NCBI RefSeq assembly: GCF_020731355.1
Contig: NZ_JAJFZK010000010.1
Coordinates: 169,000 to 228,285, forward strand
Reading direction: 5' to 3'
Origin: Bacillus sp. REN16
GTDB taxonomy: Bacteria; Bacillota; Bacilli; Bacillales; Bacillaceae_L
DNA length: 59,286 nt
Both the position numbers and the translations under genes were made by a program. This document shows, piece after piece, positions 1 through 8,977 of the stretch; the first letter of the stretch is position 1, and the number at the start of each line of letters is the position of its first letter. The notes beneath the pieces were generated by a model. It was not told where the DNA came from. It made no database searches and saw only the letters and a list, made by a program, of their open reading frames with translations.

Positions 1-338
1 TGAGAGATGGAAATGACCACAGCCTTCATATCCTCCATTACCAGGGCATAAGCGGGATAGTTTCCTTTACGAAAAAAGCCAACATGAGGAAACATATCAC
101 CATCTTTTTGGACCGTTACGATTTGTTCTTTTCCATTTATATCATTTTTATATATTTTTACTTTTCCTTTAAAGATAAAATAAACATTCTCTAAAGGGTC
201 ATCCTGCATAAAAACATGTGTGCCCTTTTTATACTGACGATATTGAGCAATATTCACCATCTCATTTAATTCATTGGTTGTTAATTCTTTAAAAAGTGGT
301 ACTGTTCGTAAAACATCAGCAATTTCGATCCGATTCAT
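1..338 (-). CDS. Crp/Fnr-family transcription regulator, N-terminal part (runs off the window)
   Basis: About 112 residues from ATG at 338, preceded on the minus strand by a GGAGTG ribosome binding site. The visible part is the cyclic-nucleotide-binding-like beta-roll typical of Crp/Fnr proteins: an early 'LRTVPLFKEL' helix, then 'YKKGTHVFMQDDP', 'VYFIFKGKVKIYK' and 'VTVQKDGDMFPHVGFF'. No N-terminal cysteine cluster is present, so it is not a classical Fe-S FNR of the E. coli type. The C-terminal helix-turn-helix lies outside the window, so the effector and DNA target cannot be judged. It is transcribed divergently from the opp operon. Confidence 0.85.
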   Translation of the reverse strand, partial: MNRIEIADVLRTVPLFKELTTNELNEMVNIAQYRQYKKGTHVFMQDDPLENVYFIFKGKVKIYKNDINGKEQIVTVQKDGDMFPHVGFFRKGNYPAYALVMEDMKAVVISIS

Positions 339-596
339 ATGTGTTCACTCCATGTTTTTTCACTATTATCTTAAGTGTACCAAACTACTAGATTACAGGT
401 AAAGCCTAACCTGATTCCAGCCGTGAGAATTTACCAAATTAAAAGGTCGTTGTACTAAAGTATGAAAGTAAAACTAGTCCTTATCACTTAAATAAAAAAG
501 AAATTTCCTTCTAATGTAATATTTCATCGATTTTATTTATAGATTTAATGTAGAAATCGATTAAGGTTTCAAAAAATAGTATAGGGGGTCAATTGC

Positions 597-2288
597 TTGA
601 AAAGGAAGCTTTCAGTTGGATTGGTATTATTGCTTTCTATCTTTTTAGCTTTATCTGGTTGTTTTAGTGGAGAGACGGCAACAGATGAACCAGAAAAGCC
701 AACAACACCTACTGAGGAAGGTAAAGAGAACGAGAACGAACAGGAAGCATCTGGACCAAAGATTCTTCGCCTAAATAATAATGAAGAGCCTGGTTCATTA
801 CACCCAGGGACGGCACAAGGAACACATGATTCATGGATTCTCGAGCATGCGTTTGAAGGGTTAACAAAGAAGACTCCTGAAGGAGAAATCGTAGCAGGAA
901 TGGCTGAGTCATGGGAACCAAGTGAAGATGGGTTAACATGGACATTCAAGCTTCGAAGCGATGCAAAATGGTCAAATGGTGACCCTGTTACGGCTCATGA
1001 CTTTGAATATGCATGGAAATACGCCCTAAAACCAGAAACTGCGTCTACATATGCATATCAACTCTATTATTTAGAGGGTGGAGAAGCATATAATTCTGCA
1101 GAAGAGGGTGCTGATTTAGCTGCACTAGAAGCTGCTGTTGGTGTAAAAGCTGTTGATGACACAACATTAGAAGTTAAGCTGGCGCAACCAACTCCTTATT
1201 TCTTAGATTTAACATCGTTCTACACGTATTATCCTATTAATAAGGCTGTTCAGGAAGCAAATCCTGAATGGTACCAGGAAGCAGATACCTATGTATCAAA
1301 TGGTGCTTTTAAATTGATTGAGTGGAAGCATAAAGAAAGCATGAAGCTAGCAAAGAACGAAAACTATTACGATAAAGACAAAATTAATTTAGACGAAGTT
1401 CATTTCGTCATTATTGATGATGAGAATACATCATGGCAAATGTACCAATCAGATGAATTGGATTTAGTATATCCATTACCACAGGACGTCATTGGCCAAT
1501 TAAAGGAGCAGAATAATCCTGAGTTCCAAATTGGAACAGACCTTGCTGTTTATTATTACAATTTAAATACAGAGAAAAAGCCATTTAATAATGTGAAGAT
1601 TCGAAAAGCATTATCAATGTCAATTGATCGTGAAACGATTGTGGAGCATGTGGCTCAAGGCGGACAAAAAGCTGCATATTCTGTTGTACCGCCAGGAATT
1701 CCTGATGTTTCCGGGGATTACCAAGAAAATACAGGAAACCTGTTTGAAGCAAATATTGACGAAGCGAAAAAGTTATTGGAAGAAGGCTTGGCTGAAGAAG
1801 GACTTGATAAGTTCCCGGCAGTAACATTAACTTACAATACATCTGAAGGGCATAAGATGATTGCTGAGGCTGTTCAGGAAATGTGGCGTAAAAATCTAGG
1901 AGTCGAAATTACATTAGAAAATGTTGAGTTCCAAGTGAAGCTTGATCGTGAAAAAGCAGGTGACTATCAAATTTCAAGAGCAGGTTGGGTTGGTGACTAT
2001 GTAGACCCGATGACATTCATGGACCTATGGTTAACAGATGGACCATATAATGATGCGAACTGGGGCAATGCAGAGTACGATAAGCTAGTTAACTTAGCAA
2101 AAACAACAATGAATCAAGAAGATCGTATGAAGGCCATGCATGATGCCGAGAAAATCTTAATGGATGAAATGCCGGTTATCCCAGTTTATTTCTATACAAA
2201 ACCGTTTACTGTGAAACCGCATGTTACTGGCATCTACACACCAATTAATAGTTATCCTCAGTTCATTTATGCAGATATCAAAAACTAG
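597..2288 (+). CDS. oppA: Oligopeptide ABC transporter substrate-binding lipoprotein OppA
   Basis: A 563-residue extracytoplasmic solute-binding protein (SBP family 5) that captures peptides and delivers them to OppBC. The N-terminus has a basic start, a hydrophobic segment and a lipobox LSGC with lipidated Cys22, followed by a Glu/Thr-rich linker, so it is anchored to the outer face of the membrane. The family features 'LNNNEEPGSLHPGTAQ', 'AFEGLTKKTPEGEIVAGMAE' and 'WSNGDPVTAHDFEYAW' are all visible. The start is TTG at 597, placed by the strong AGGGGG site at 583-590. It is the first gene of the operon, and a hairpin at 2488-2522 separates it from oppB. DppE/AppA-type specificity cannot be excluded. 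Confidence 0.93.
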   Translation: MKRKLSVGLVLLLSIFLALSGCFSGETATDEPEKPTTPTEEGKENENEQEASGPKILRLNNNEEPGSLHPGTAQGTHDSWILEHAFEGLTKKTPEGEIVAGMAESWEPSEDGLTWTFKLRSDAKWSNGDPVTAHDFEYAWKYALKPETASTYAYQLYYLEGGEAYNSAEEGADLAALEAAVGVKAVDDTTLEVKLAQPTPYFLDLTSFYTYYPINKAVQEANPEWYQEADTYVSNGAFKLIEWKHKESMKLAKNENYYDKDKINLDEVHFVIIDDENTSWQMYQSDELDLVYPLPQDVIGQLKEQNNPEFQIGTDLAVYYYNLNTEKKPFNNVKIRKALSMSIDRETIVEHVAQGGQKAAYSVVPPGIPDVSGDYQENTGNLFEANIDEAKKLLEEGLAEEGLDKFPAVTLTYNTSEGHKMIAEAVQEMWRKNLGVEITLENVEFQVKLDREKAGDYQISRAGWVGDYVDPMTFMDLWLTDGPYNDANWGNAEYDKLVNLAKTTMNQEDRMKAMHDAEKILMDEMPVIPVYFYTKPFTVKPHVTGIYTPINSYPQFIYADIKN

Positions 2289-2292
2289 GTGA

Positions 2293-2480
2293 AAACAAAA
2301 GCGCAAGCGCCTTGAAGACGAACGTCTACTAAAACCTGCCACGTCCTGTGGCAAACGTAGACGTCAGCACATCATGTGCAAGTCCGACAAGCATAAGACG
2401 AGACGGTGAGAAGGTTGCCCTTTGACCTTCTTGACGGATTGGCTTATGACCTCGAGGGGCTAGGCGCTGGAGCCAGATGA
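2293..2480. repeat. Dispersed palindromic repeat, family A copy 1
   Basis: Non-coding repeat in the oppA-oppB gap with nested inverted repeats. The outer arms are GCGCCT (near 2308) and AGGCGC (near 2462). Inside are ACGTCTAC (2322-2329) with GTAGACGT (2357-2364), which enclose a GCCA/TGGC hairpin, and CATAAG (2392-2397) with CTTATG (2443-2448), which enclose GAAGG/CCTTC. The second half is similar, in reverse orientation, to the element at 6578-6695. It carries no open reading frame with coding character. Confidence 0.8.
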
Positions 2481-2487
2481 AAAAGGA

Positions 2488-2526
2488 AATCGAGGTATGC
2501 TGGAATCTTAGCATACCCGATTTTTA
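2488..2526 (+). terminator. Intercistronic hairpin between oppA and oppB
   Basis: GGTATGCT (2494-2501) pairs with AGCATACC (2510-2517), extended by AATC/GATT outside, and is followed by TTTTT. It looks like an intrinsic terminator placed after the binding-protein gene. Such elements usually let OppA be made in excess of the membrane components by partial termination or 3'-end protection. Confidence 0.75.
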
Positions 2527-2606
2527 CTTGCATATAATGGCGTGGGACTACGTTTGCTAAAGATCGTGGCGTATTAGTAGACGATCCATTAAATAAGGGG
2601 GATAAC

Positions 2607-3536
2607 ATGCTTAAGTATATCGGAAAGAGAATCGTCCTAGCAGTTGTAACCCTATGGGTGATCATCACACTAACATTCATCTTAATGCATAGTATTCCAG
2701 GAAACCCATTTGCCCAGGAAGGAACAATGCCTCAGGCGGTCTATAATAATCTTCAAAGCTATTATAATTTGGACAAACCTTTACTTGTACAGTATGGTCT
2801 TTATTTACTTTCTATTTTACAGTTTGACTTTGGACCTTCGTATAAATCTTCTACCTTGACAGTGAATGACCTGATAGTGAATGGCTTCCCTGTTTCCTTA
2901 CATTTAGGAACACAAGCCTTATTGATAGCAATTCCACTGGGATTGCTATTTGGAATCATTGCTGCTCTTTATCGCAATCGATGGCCAGATTATTCATCTA
3001 TGATTCTAGCGATTATCGGGATATCGGTACCAAATTTTATTCTTGCAACTTTTCTAATTAATTACTTAGCTGTTGAATTGCGTTGGTTCCCAGTAGCTAC
3101 CTGGAAATCCTGGTCCCATACAGTACTTCCTTCTCTGTCACTCGCCATGATGCCAATGGCCTTTATCGCAAGGTTAATGAGGTCAAGCATGCTAGAGGTG
3201 ATGAGCCAGGATTATATTTTAACGGCAAAAGCAAAGGGTCTAAAAAAGGGTGCAATCATTTTGAAGCATGCCATTCGAAATGCGATTTTACCCGTCGTGA
3301 CCATTGTTGGGATTCTAATTGCTAATATTGTAACAGGCAGCTTTATTATTGAAAAAATATTTGGGATTCCTGGTATGGGGGAAATGTTTGTAACGAGTAT
3401 TTTTAATCGTGATTACCCTGTTATTCTCGGTTCGACGATTTTTTATTCTGCCATCCTTATTCTTTTTATTCTCATTGTTGATATCGCCTATACGTGGATA
3501 GATCCAAGAATAAAAGTAACGGGGGAGAGCAAATGA
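2607..3536 (+). CDS. oppB: Oligopeptide ABC transporter permease OppB
   Basis: A 309-residue integral membrane permease, one half of the OppBC translocation channel. The N-terminus (MLKYIGKRIVLAVVTLWVII) is the classic DppB/OppB first transmembrane helix followed by 'FILMHSIPGNPF'. The binding-protein-dependent transport signature is visible as 'YILTAKAKGLKKGAIILKHA' around residues 202-221; this is the EAA loop that contacts the ATPases. ATG at 2607 has a GGGGGA site upstream. The stop overlaps the oppC start (ATGA), which indicates translational coupling. Confidence 0.94.
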   Translation: MLKYIGKRIVLAVVTLWVIITLTFILMHSIPGNPFAQEGTMPQAVYNNLQSYYNLDKPLLVQYGLYLLSILQFDFGPSYKSSTLTVNDLIVNGFPVSLHLGTQALLIAIPLGLLFGIIAALYRNRWPDYSSMILAIIGISVPNFILATFLINYLAVELRWFPVATWKSWSHTVLPSLSLAMMPMAFIARLMRSSMLEVMSQDYILTAKAKGLKKGAIILKHAIRNAILPVVTIVGILIANIVTGSFIIEKIFGIPGMGEMFVTSIFNRDYPVILGSTIFYSAILILFILIVDIAYTWIDPRIKVTGESK

Positions 3537-4462
3537 AAAATCAATCAAATCTTACAGAAGAGATGTTTGCACCTGTTGATCAAAAATTTGAAGAGGCAGA
3601 AAAAATTGCTAGACCAAGCATATCTTATTGGAAGGATGTATGGAACCGGCTAAAGGAAAATAAATTAGCGATGCTGGGACTCATCGTTATCATTCTCATT
3701 GGAATCCTAGCGATTATCGGCCCCTATTTAAATGGATACACGTATTATGAGCAGGATTTCACTAAAAAGAACCTTCGACCGAACGCGGAGCATTGGTTTG
3801 GGACGGATGCATCTGGAAGAGACTTGTTCACACGAGCGTGGTATGGTGCACGGATTTCGTTGTTTATCGGACTGATGGCTGCTCTTATAGATTTTGTAGC
3901 GGGAATTGTTTACGGAGGTATTTCCGGCATTCGTGGTGGCAGAACCGATAATATCATGATGAGAATTGCGGAAGTGCTCTATGCCATTCCGTACTTGTTA
4001 ATGGTTATTTTAGTGATGATCGTCCTTGAAAGAGGGATATGGGCAATTATCATTGCAATGTCGATCACCGGTTGGATACCAATGGCTAGACTCGTTCGAG
4101 GGCAAGTACTCCAGCTGAAGGAAAATGAATATGTTCAAGCTGCAAATGCAATGGGAGCGAAAACCTCATGGATTTTAAGTAAACATATGATTCCAAATAC
4201 AATGGGACCGATTTTAGTAAACGTTACATTAACTGTTCCAACTGCGATATTTGCAGAGGCGACACTCAGCTTTTTAGGACTTGGAATCCCAGCGCCAAAG
4301 GCAAGCTGGGGAACGATGGCTAATGATGCATTAGGAAGTATTTTAATCGGGAATTTCTATCAATTATTTTTCCCAGCTTTTCTCATTTCGCTAACAATGT
4401 TTGCATTTAATGTATTCGGTGATGGTTTAAGAGATGCACTCGATCCAAAACTGCGAAAATAG
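3533..4462 (+). CDS. oppC: Oligopeptide ABC transporter permease OppC
   Basis: A 309-residue second permease. A hydrophilic N-terminal stretch of about 50 residues precedes the first membrane helix ('LAMLGLIVIILIGILAIIGP'), then comes the OppC hallmark 'HWFGTDASGRDLFTRAWYGA'. The EAA loop is 'YVQAANAMGAKTSWILSKHM'. The start is ATG 3533, four bases overlapping oppB, with GGGGGAG immediately upstream; an in-frame extension to 3494 would have no ribosome binding site. It forms a heterodimer with OppB. Confidence 0.94.
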   Translation: MKNQSNLTEEMFAPVDQKFEEAEKIARPSISYWKDVWNRLKENKLAMLGLIVIILIGILAIIGPYLNGYTYYEQDFTKKNLRPNAEHWFGTDASGRDLFTRAWYGARISLFIGLMAALIDFVAGIVYGGISGIRGGRTDNIMMRIAEVLYAIPYLLMVILVMIVLERGIWAIIIAMSITGWIPMARLVRGQVLQLKENEYVQAANAMGAKTSWILSKHMIPNTMGPILVNVTLTVPTAIFAEATLSFLGLGIPAPKASWGTMANDALGSILIGNFYQLFFPAFLISLTMFAFNVFGDGLRDALDPKLRK

Positions 4463-4481
4463 ATAAAGGGGGGAACAATAG

Positions 4482-5495
4482 ATGGAAAATATATTAGAAA
4501 TCCATGATTTGCATGTTTCATTTGATACAAGTGCAGGGAAGGTAAAAGCGGTTCGAGGTGTTTCCTTCTCTGTTAAAAAAGGGGAAGCAATCGCGATTGT
4601 TGGTGAATCTGGCTGTGGTAAAAGTGTGACTGCTAAATCAATTATGAGACTGCTGCCATCGCCACATGCGAAAATTGTCAATGGCTCTATCATGTTGAAT
4701 GGGGAAAATATCGCTCAAAAAACAGAAAAGGAAATGGAAAAAATCAGAGGGAATGAGGTCGGGATGATTTTTCAGGATCCAATGACGTCGTTAAACCCTA
4801 CAACTAAAATTGGGATTCAGATTGCAGAAGGTATTATTCGACATACAAAAATTCCAAAAAAGAAGGCGCTTGAACAAGCTGTAAAAATGCTTGAAATAGT
4901 AGGAATTCCTCAGCCTGAGAAACGAATCCAACAATATCCGCATGAATTCTCCGGTGGGATGAGGCAGAGAGTAATGATTGCGATCGCTCTTGCCTGCAAG
5001 CCAAAGCTATTAATTGCGGATGAGCCGACAACAGCACTTGATGTTACGATTCAAGCGCAAATTTTACAGCTAATGAAGGAACTGCAGACTAAAACCAATA
5101 CGTCGATCATTTTAATAACGCATGACCTTGGTGTTGTAGCCGAAATGTGCAGTAAGGTTGTTGTGATGTATGCAGGTGAAATTGTGGAAACGGGCAGTGT
5201 TGAAGAAATCTTCTCTAATCCGACCCATCCATATACGAAGGGCTTGTTAAAATCAGTACCTCGACTGGATATGGATAAGCATGAAAAACTATCAACCATC
5301 ACCGGCACCCCTCCAGATTTACTTGACCCGCCTAAGGGCTGCTCATTTTATCCAAGATGTGAAATGGCCATGAAAATTTGTGCAGAACACAAACCGGAAT
5401 TTGAGAATGTTAGCCCGACACAGTACAGTTCATGTTGGCTAAATCACCCGATGGCTAAGAACCGGTTGATTTTGTCTAAGGAGGAGGTCGAATAG
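4482..5495 (+). CDS. oppD: Oligopeptide ABC transporter ATPase OppD
   Basis: A 337-residue cytoplasmic ATPase. Walker A is GESGCGKS at residues 41-48, the Q-loop is [10 protein letters not shown], the signature SGGMRQR lies near residue 154, and Walker [13 protein letters not shown] is near 176. The C-terminal oligopeptide-transporter extension carries conserved cysteines (GCSFYPRC ... C ... SSCW), which in this family can bind an Fe-S cluster. A GGGGGG-type site precedes ATG 4482. The stop codon shares a base with the oppF start. Confidence 0.95.
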   Translation: MENILEIHDLHVSFDTSAGKVKAVRGVSFSVKKGEAIAIVGESGCGKSVTAKSIMRLLPSPHAKIVNGSIMLNGENIAQKTEKEMEKIRGNEVGMIFQDPMTSLNPTTKIGIQIAEGIIRHTKIPKKKALEQAVKMLEIVGIPQPEKRIQQYPHEFSGGMRQRVMIAIALACKPKLLIADEPTTALDVTIQAQILQLMKELQTKTNTSIILITHDLGVVAEMCSKVVVMYAGEIVETGSVEEIFSNPTHPYTKGLLKSVPRLDMDKHEKLSTITGTPPDLLDPPKGCSFYPRCEMAMKICAEHKPEFENVSPTQYSSCWLNHPMAKNRLILSKEEVE

Positions 5496-6454
5496 TGGGA
5501 GCGAAACATGAGACATTACTTGAGGTGAAAAATGTAAAGAAATACTTTTCCATCCAAAAGAATGCGCTAAAGGCCGTTAATGATTTAAATTTAATCATAA
5601 ATAAAGGGGAGACTGTTGGGCTGGTAGGTGAAAGTGGCTGTGGAAAATCTACGGCCGGAAAAACGATTATTCGTTTACTTGAACCAACAGCTGGTGAGGT
5701 CCTTTTTGAAGGAAAAAACATTTATAAATTTAATCAACGGCAACTAAAGGAACTGCGTAGGGATGTGCAAATAATTTTTCAAGATCCCTATGCTTCGTTG
5801 AATCCAAGAATGAAAATTGAGGATATTATCGGGGAACCTCTTGATATCCACCATCTCGCAAAGGGAAAACAAAGAAAAGAACGGGTGAGGGAGCTTTTAG
5901 AGTTAGTCGGACTTCGACCAGAGCATGCCAACCGATTCCCGCACGAATTTAGCGGGGGCCAAAGACAGCGGATTGGAATAGCGCGGGCATTGGCTCTTAA
6001 TCCGAAATTTATTGTGTGTGATGAACCAATTTCAGCTTTAGATGTATCAATTCAGGCTCAAATAGTAAATCTGTTAAAGAGCCTTCAGGAAAAAATGGAT
6101 TTAACATATTTATTTATCGCTCATGACCTATCAATGGTTAAATATATTTCCGACCGAATCCTCGTTATGTATTTAGGGAACATGGTTGAGCTCTCGGATA
6201 GCGGGTCCTTATATGATGAACCACTCCATCCGTACACAAAAGCTTTGTTGTCCGCGGTTCCAATCCCAGACCCGGTTGTGAAGCGTGAGAGAATTGTATT
6301 AGAAGGTGAGGTCCCGAGTCCGCTCTCACCACCATCGGGGTGTGTCTTCCGAACAAGATGTAATTATGCAATGGAACGTTGTGCAACTGAGATTCCAACA
6401 TGGAAAGAAGTAAAGCCATTCCACTTCACGGCTTGTCATTTATACGACGATTAA
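5495..6454 (+). CDS. oppF: Oligopeptide ABC transporter ATPase OppF
   Basis: A 319-residue partner of OppD. Walker [10 protein letters not shown] is at residues 45-53, followed by FQDPYASLNPRMK, the signature SGGQRQR and Walker B FIVCDEPISALD. It has the C-terminal Cys-containing oligopeptide domain (GCVFRTRCNYAMERC). The GTG start at 5495 is set by GGAGGAGG at 5481-5487 and overlaps the oppD stop by one base. It is the last gene of oppABCDF, and the AT-rich terminator at 6524-6571 follows. Confidence 0.95.
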   Translation: MGAKHETLLEVKNVKKYFSIQKNALKAVNDLNLIINKGETVGLVGESGCGKSTAGKTIIRLLEPTAGEVLFEGKNIYKFNQRQLKELRRDVQIIFQDPYASLNPRMKIEDIIGEPLDIHHLAKGKQRKERVRELLELVGLRPEHANRFPHEFSGGQRQRIGIARALALNPKFIVCDEPISALDVSIQAQIVNLLKSLQEKMDLTYLFIAHDLSMVKYISDRILVMYLGNMVELSDSGSLYDEPLHPYTKALLSAVPIPDPVVKRERIVLEGEVPSPLSPPSGCVFRTRCNYAMERCATEIPTWKEVKPFHFTACHLYDD

Positions 6455-6523
6455 TACGATCGTTTTACAAATATAGGTAGAAAGTGGTATAATAATTACC
6501 AATAAAGATAAATTAATAGTAAT

Positions 6524-6571
6524 ACTTATTATAAGAAGTTTTATTGTACAACTTTTTATAATAAGTTTTTT
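6524..6571 (+). terminator. Terminator of the opp operon
   Basis: Seventeen-base arms 6524-6540 and 6550-6566 pair with a single mismatch around a 9-nt loop and run into six Ts. This is a long AT-rich intrinsic terminator 70 bases after oppF. Confidence 0.8.
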
Positions 6572-6577
6572 AATGTT

Positions 6578-6695
6578 CAGCTCCAGGTGCCATCGGCTCT
6601 AGGTCAAAAGCCAATCGCTTCGGAAGGTGAAATGCACCTTCTGTCAGCGCTTGTCATATGCTTGTCGCCGATAAGCGGGCACCTTCTGCTTTTCG
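6578..6695. repeat. Dispersed palindromic repeat, family A copy 2 (inverted orientation)
   Basis: The sequence starting CAGCTCCAGGTGCC and containing AAGCCAATC, the hairpin GAAGGTG (6623-6629)/CACCTTC (6635-6641) and ATGCTTGTCG matches the reverse complement of the second half of the repeat at 2293-2480. With the opp terminator it accounts for the 302-base gap between oppF and ydjO. Confidence 0.75.
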
Positions 6696-6756
6696 TTTTT
6701 TGTTACTGTTGTTTTTTGGATGTTTCGTGCCAACCAAAACAAAGGAGATGATTTGA

Positions 6757-6963
6757 ATGGCTTTTGGAAGAAGACCAGTCGAAGAAATTGTTACTGAGGA
6801 AACAAAGGTGTGGGAATGCACATCTGAGGAATGTAATGGATGGGTACGAGATAATTTTAAGAGTACTACAGAACCAACCTGTCCATTGTGCGGTTCCGAA
6901 ATGGAGACAAATACAAGAGATTTACAGGTTGTCAACAACCATAATAAGAGCTTTTTAGCATAG
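6757..6963 (+). CDS. ydjO: Cold-inducible YdjO-family zinc-ribbon protein
   Basis: A 68-residue protein resembling B. subtilis YdjO in the central block 'WECTSEECNGWVRDNF' and the 'CPLCGSEM' knuckle. Four cysteines in two pairs (C..C near residues 27-32 and CPLC near 46-49) suggest a zinc ribbon. ATG 6757 has AAAGGAG upstream. No terminator separates it from the cold-shock gene 140 bases downstream, so the two cold-responsive genes may share a transcript. Its molecular function is unknown. Confidence 0.85.
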   Translation: MAFGRRPVEEIVTEETKVWECTSEECNGWVRDNFKSTTEPTCPLCGSEMETNTRDLQVVNNHNKSFLA

Positions 6964-7104
6964 GATTAAAGCCTGTTTCCTCCAAAATAGAATATTTTTA
7001 TAAAAATAGATAAATTTTTGGGTTTAAAAGTTTTTCCTATGGACATAATAATTCATGCATTACCTTGCAACAATTTTTTGTTGCATTACTTAGGAGGAAA
7101 CAGA
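6964..7104 (+). promoter_or_regulatory. Structured cold-shock leader with an anti-Shine-Dalgarno segment
   Basis: CTGTTTCCTCC at 6973-6983 is perfectly complementary, over 11 nt, to GGAGGAAACAG at 7093-7103, which is the ribosome binding site of the downstream csp gene. Between them are a 16-nt palindrome of TATTTTTA/TAAAAATA type near 7002-7018 and a hairpin TGCAACAA (7066-7073)/TTGTTGCA (7078-7085). This arrangement could switch access to the ribosome binding site. Transcript start and temperature response are inferred. Confidence 0.55.
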
Positions 7105-7305
7105 ATGGCACAAGGAAAAGTAAAATGGTTTAACAGTGAAAAAGGCTTTGGATTTATCGAGGTTGAAGGTGGAGATGATGTATTCGTTCACTTCTCAGCA
7201 ATCCAAGGTGATGGGTTCAAAACGTTAGAAGAAGGTCAAGAAGTTACTTTTGATATCGAAGATGGTAGCCGTGGACCACAGGCCGCTAACGTTCAAAAAG
7301 CATAA
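7105..7305 (+). CDS. Cold-shock protein (CspB/CspC type)
   Basis: A 66-residue single cold-shock domain. RNP1 is KGFGFIEV and RNP2 is VFVHFSAI; the ends are GKVKWFN and RGPQAANV. It is an OB-fold RNA chaperone that binds single-stranded RNA and DNA and aids translation in the cold. The ATG at 7105 follows TAGGAGGAAA; the longer in-frame extension to 7018 belongs to the leader. It closely resembles cspD at 37430-37630, so it is one of at least two paralogues. A terminator follows at 7328-7358. Confidence 0.95.
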   Translation: MAQGKVKWFNSEKGFGFIEVEGGDDVFVHFSAIQGDGFKTLEEGQEVTFDIEDGSRGPQAANVQKA

Positions 7306-7327
7306 AGAACCAAATATAAACCGTTCA

Positions 7328-7358
7328 AAACAGATTCTATTATAGGATCTGTTTTTTT
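7328..7358 (+). terminator. Terminator after the cold-shock gene
   Basis: AACAGAT-CTA pairs with TAG-ATCTGTT, one bulged base on each side, and runs into seven Ts. Confidence 0.8.
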
Positions 7359-7382
7359 GTGTTTAAAAGGAAGAAAATATAG

Positions 7383-7411
7383 AAAACCCCCTGAACTAGG
7401 AATTCAGGGGG
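7383..7411 (-). terminator. Terminator of the MFS transporter gene
   Basis: CCCCCTGAA (7387-7395) and TTCAGGGGG (7403-7411) form a strong stem. Read on the minus strand it is followed by TTTTC, just past the transporter stop codon. Confidence 0.75.
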
Positions 7412-7418
7412 CATTATC

Positions 7419-8924
7419 TTATTTTGTAGCGGGCTTAACGGACTTCGCTTTTTCAAGAGTTGGAACGCCTTTTCCCGTAACATCTACACGTTTAATAAAC
7501 AATGCTAAAACTAATGCTACGATATTAATACCTAAAGCAACTAGAAAAGAATAATTAATTCCCGCAAGCAATGCTTGTTGACCAATAAGAGCCTGAGTAG
7601 TTTCAGTTATTGTAGTTGGATCCATACCGGATACTAAACTTTCACCTTCAGATTTAGCAACACTATTCATGACCGTTATTAAAACTGCAGTTCCAATCGA
7701 ACCGGAAACTTGCTGAGCAGTATTATTAATCGCTGTACCATGCGGATATAAATGTGATGGCAACTGATTTAATCCGTTTGTCATAATCGGCATCATGACC
7801 ATTGACATTCCAAACATACGAAGAGTGTATGCTGTAACGATGTAGGTATAGGAAGAATCAATTTGTAGTTGTGTAAGTAAATAGGTAGAAACTGCCGTAA
7901 TTAAAAGACCCAAAATTGAAAGAAGGCGGGGACCAAATTTATCGAATAATTTACCAGTTATTGGTGACATAATTCCCATCACAATAGCACCTGGAAGCAT
8001 CATTAATCCAGATTCAAATGGTGATATTCCACGAACACTTTGCACATATGCAGGAGTTAGAATCATACCAGAGAACATCGCCACTGCGTTCACAATGGCA
8101 ATAATTGAAGCCAGTGCAAACATTGGGTATTTATAGGCTCTTAAATCAAGAATTGGTTTATCTAATCTCATTTGACGTACAATAAATAAGATTAATGAAA
8201 TCCCACCAATAATTAAAGATGTCAAAACAAGGGGATGCGTCCATCCATCATTGCTTACAGAACTGAATCCGTATAATAATCCACCAAACCCAAGTGTTGA
8301 CAAGATTACGGAAAGGTGGTCGATTGTTGCATTTTTATTTACTTCCATCACATTTTTAGATTTCCAAATTGCAAGCACTAAACTTATTACTGCAAGAGGT
8401 AAGATCATTTCAAATAAGACGCGCCAATCGTAATGCTCAACGATATAACCTGATAAAGTAGGACCTATTGCTGGTGCTGTAATCATAACCAATCCGAACA
8501 CACCCATTGCTGTTCCGCGTTTTTCAAGCGGGAAGCTAACAAGCATTATGTTCATCAACAATGGTCCCATTACGGATGAACCTGCGGCTTGAACCATACG
8601 TCCAGCAATTAAGACTCCAAAGTTTGGAGCGAATGCAGCCATCGCAGTACCAATAGTAAAAATAAGCATGGATGTAATAAATAGGCTTCTGTTAGAAAAC
8701 CTAGTGATTAAGAATGCTGAAGCTGGAATTAACACACCGCTAACAAGCATATACCCTGTTGCAAGCCATTGAACGGTTGAGTAATTTTCAATATTTAAAT
8801 CAATCATAATAGATGGTAATGCAACATTTAGTAAAGAGTTATTTAAAAATGAAACAAATGCCCCAATAAAAAGTACTGCTAACATCAAATATGGTGGCTT
8901 TTTTTCTTGTAATGTCGAATCCAT
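7419..8924 (-). CDS. MFS drug-efflux transporter, DHA2 (EmrB/QacA, 14-TM) family
   Basis: A 501-residue polytopic membrane protein. Its length and the roughly 14 hydrophobic segments fit the DHA2 drug:H+ antiporters. Visible signatures include 'SFLNNSLLNVALPSIM' in TM1, 'WLATGYMLVSGVLIPASAFL', the motif A-like 'RFSNRSLF', and motif C 'PAIGPTLSGYIVEHYDWR' near residue 150. It probably exports hydrophobic or cationic compounds; the substrate is unknown. It is divergent from the TetR gene at 9080 across 155 bases carrying two palindromes, the usual layout of a pump and its repressor. Confidence 0.9.
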   Translation of the reverse strand: MDSTLQEKKPPYLMLAVLFIGAFVSFLNNSLLNVALPSIMIDLNIENYSTVQWLATGYMLVSGVLIPASAFLITRFSNRSLFITSMLIFTIGTAMAAFAPNFGVLIAGRMVQAAGSSVMGPLLMNIMLVSFPLEKRGTAMGVFGLVMITAPAIGPTLSGYIVEHYDWRVLFEMILPLAVISLVLAIWKSKNVMEVNKNATIDHLSVILSTLGFGGLLYGFSSVSNDGWTHPLVLTSLIIGGISLILFIVRQMRLDKPILDLRAYKYPMFALASIIAIVNAVAMFSGMILTPAYVQSVRGISPFESGLMMLPGAIVMGIMSPITGKLFDKFGPRLLSILGLLITAVSTYLLTQLQIDSSYTYIVTAYTLRMFGMSMVMMPIMTNGLNQLPSHLYPHGTAINNTAQQVSGSIGTAVLITVMNSVAKSEGESLVSGMDPTTITETTQALIGQQALLAGINYSFLVALGINIVALVLALFIKRVDVTGKGVPTLEKAKSVKPATK

Positions 8925-8977
8925 AAAATTTATCCCCTCAATTCATTTAATAAATTATTACTTGAATGATTTTATAC

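Noticed and set aside
2329..2680. Minus-strand frames over the oppA-oppB gap
   Set aside because: They read through palindromic repeat DNA and the oppB start, with no ribosome binding site or coding pattern.
6764..6958. A second frame overlapping ydjO
   Set aside because: It is a plus-two frame shadow of the conserved zinc-ribbon gene.
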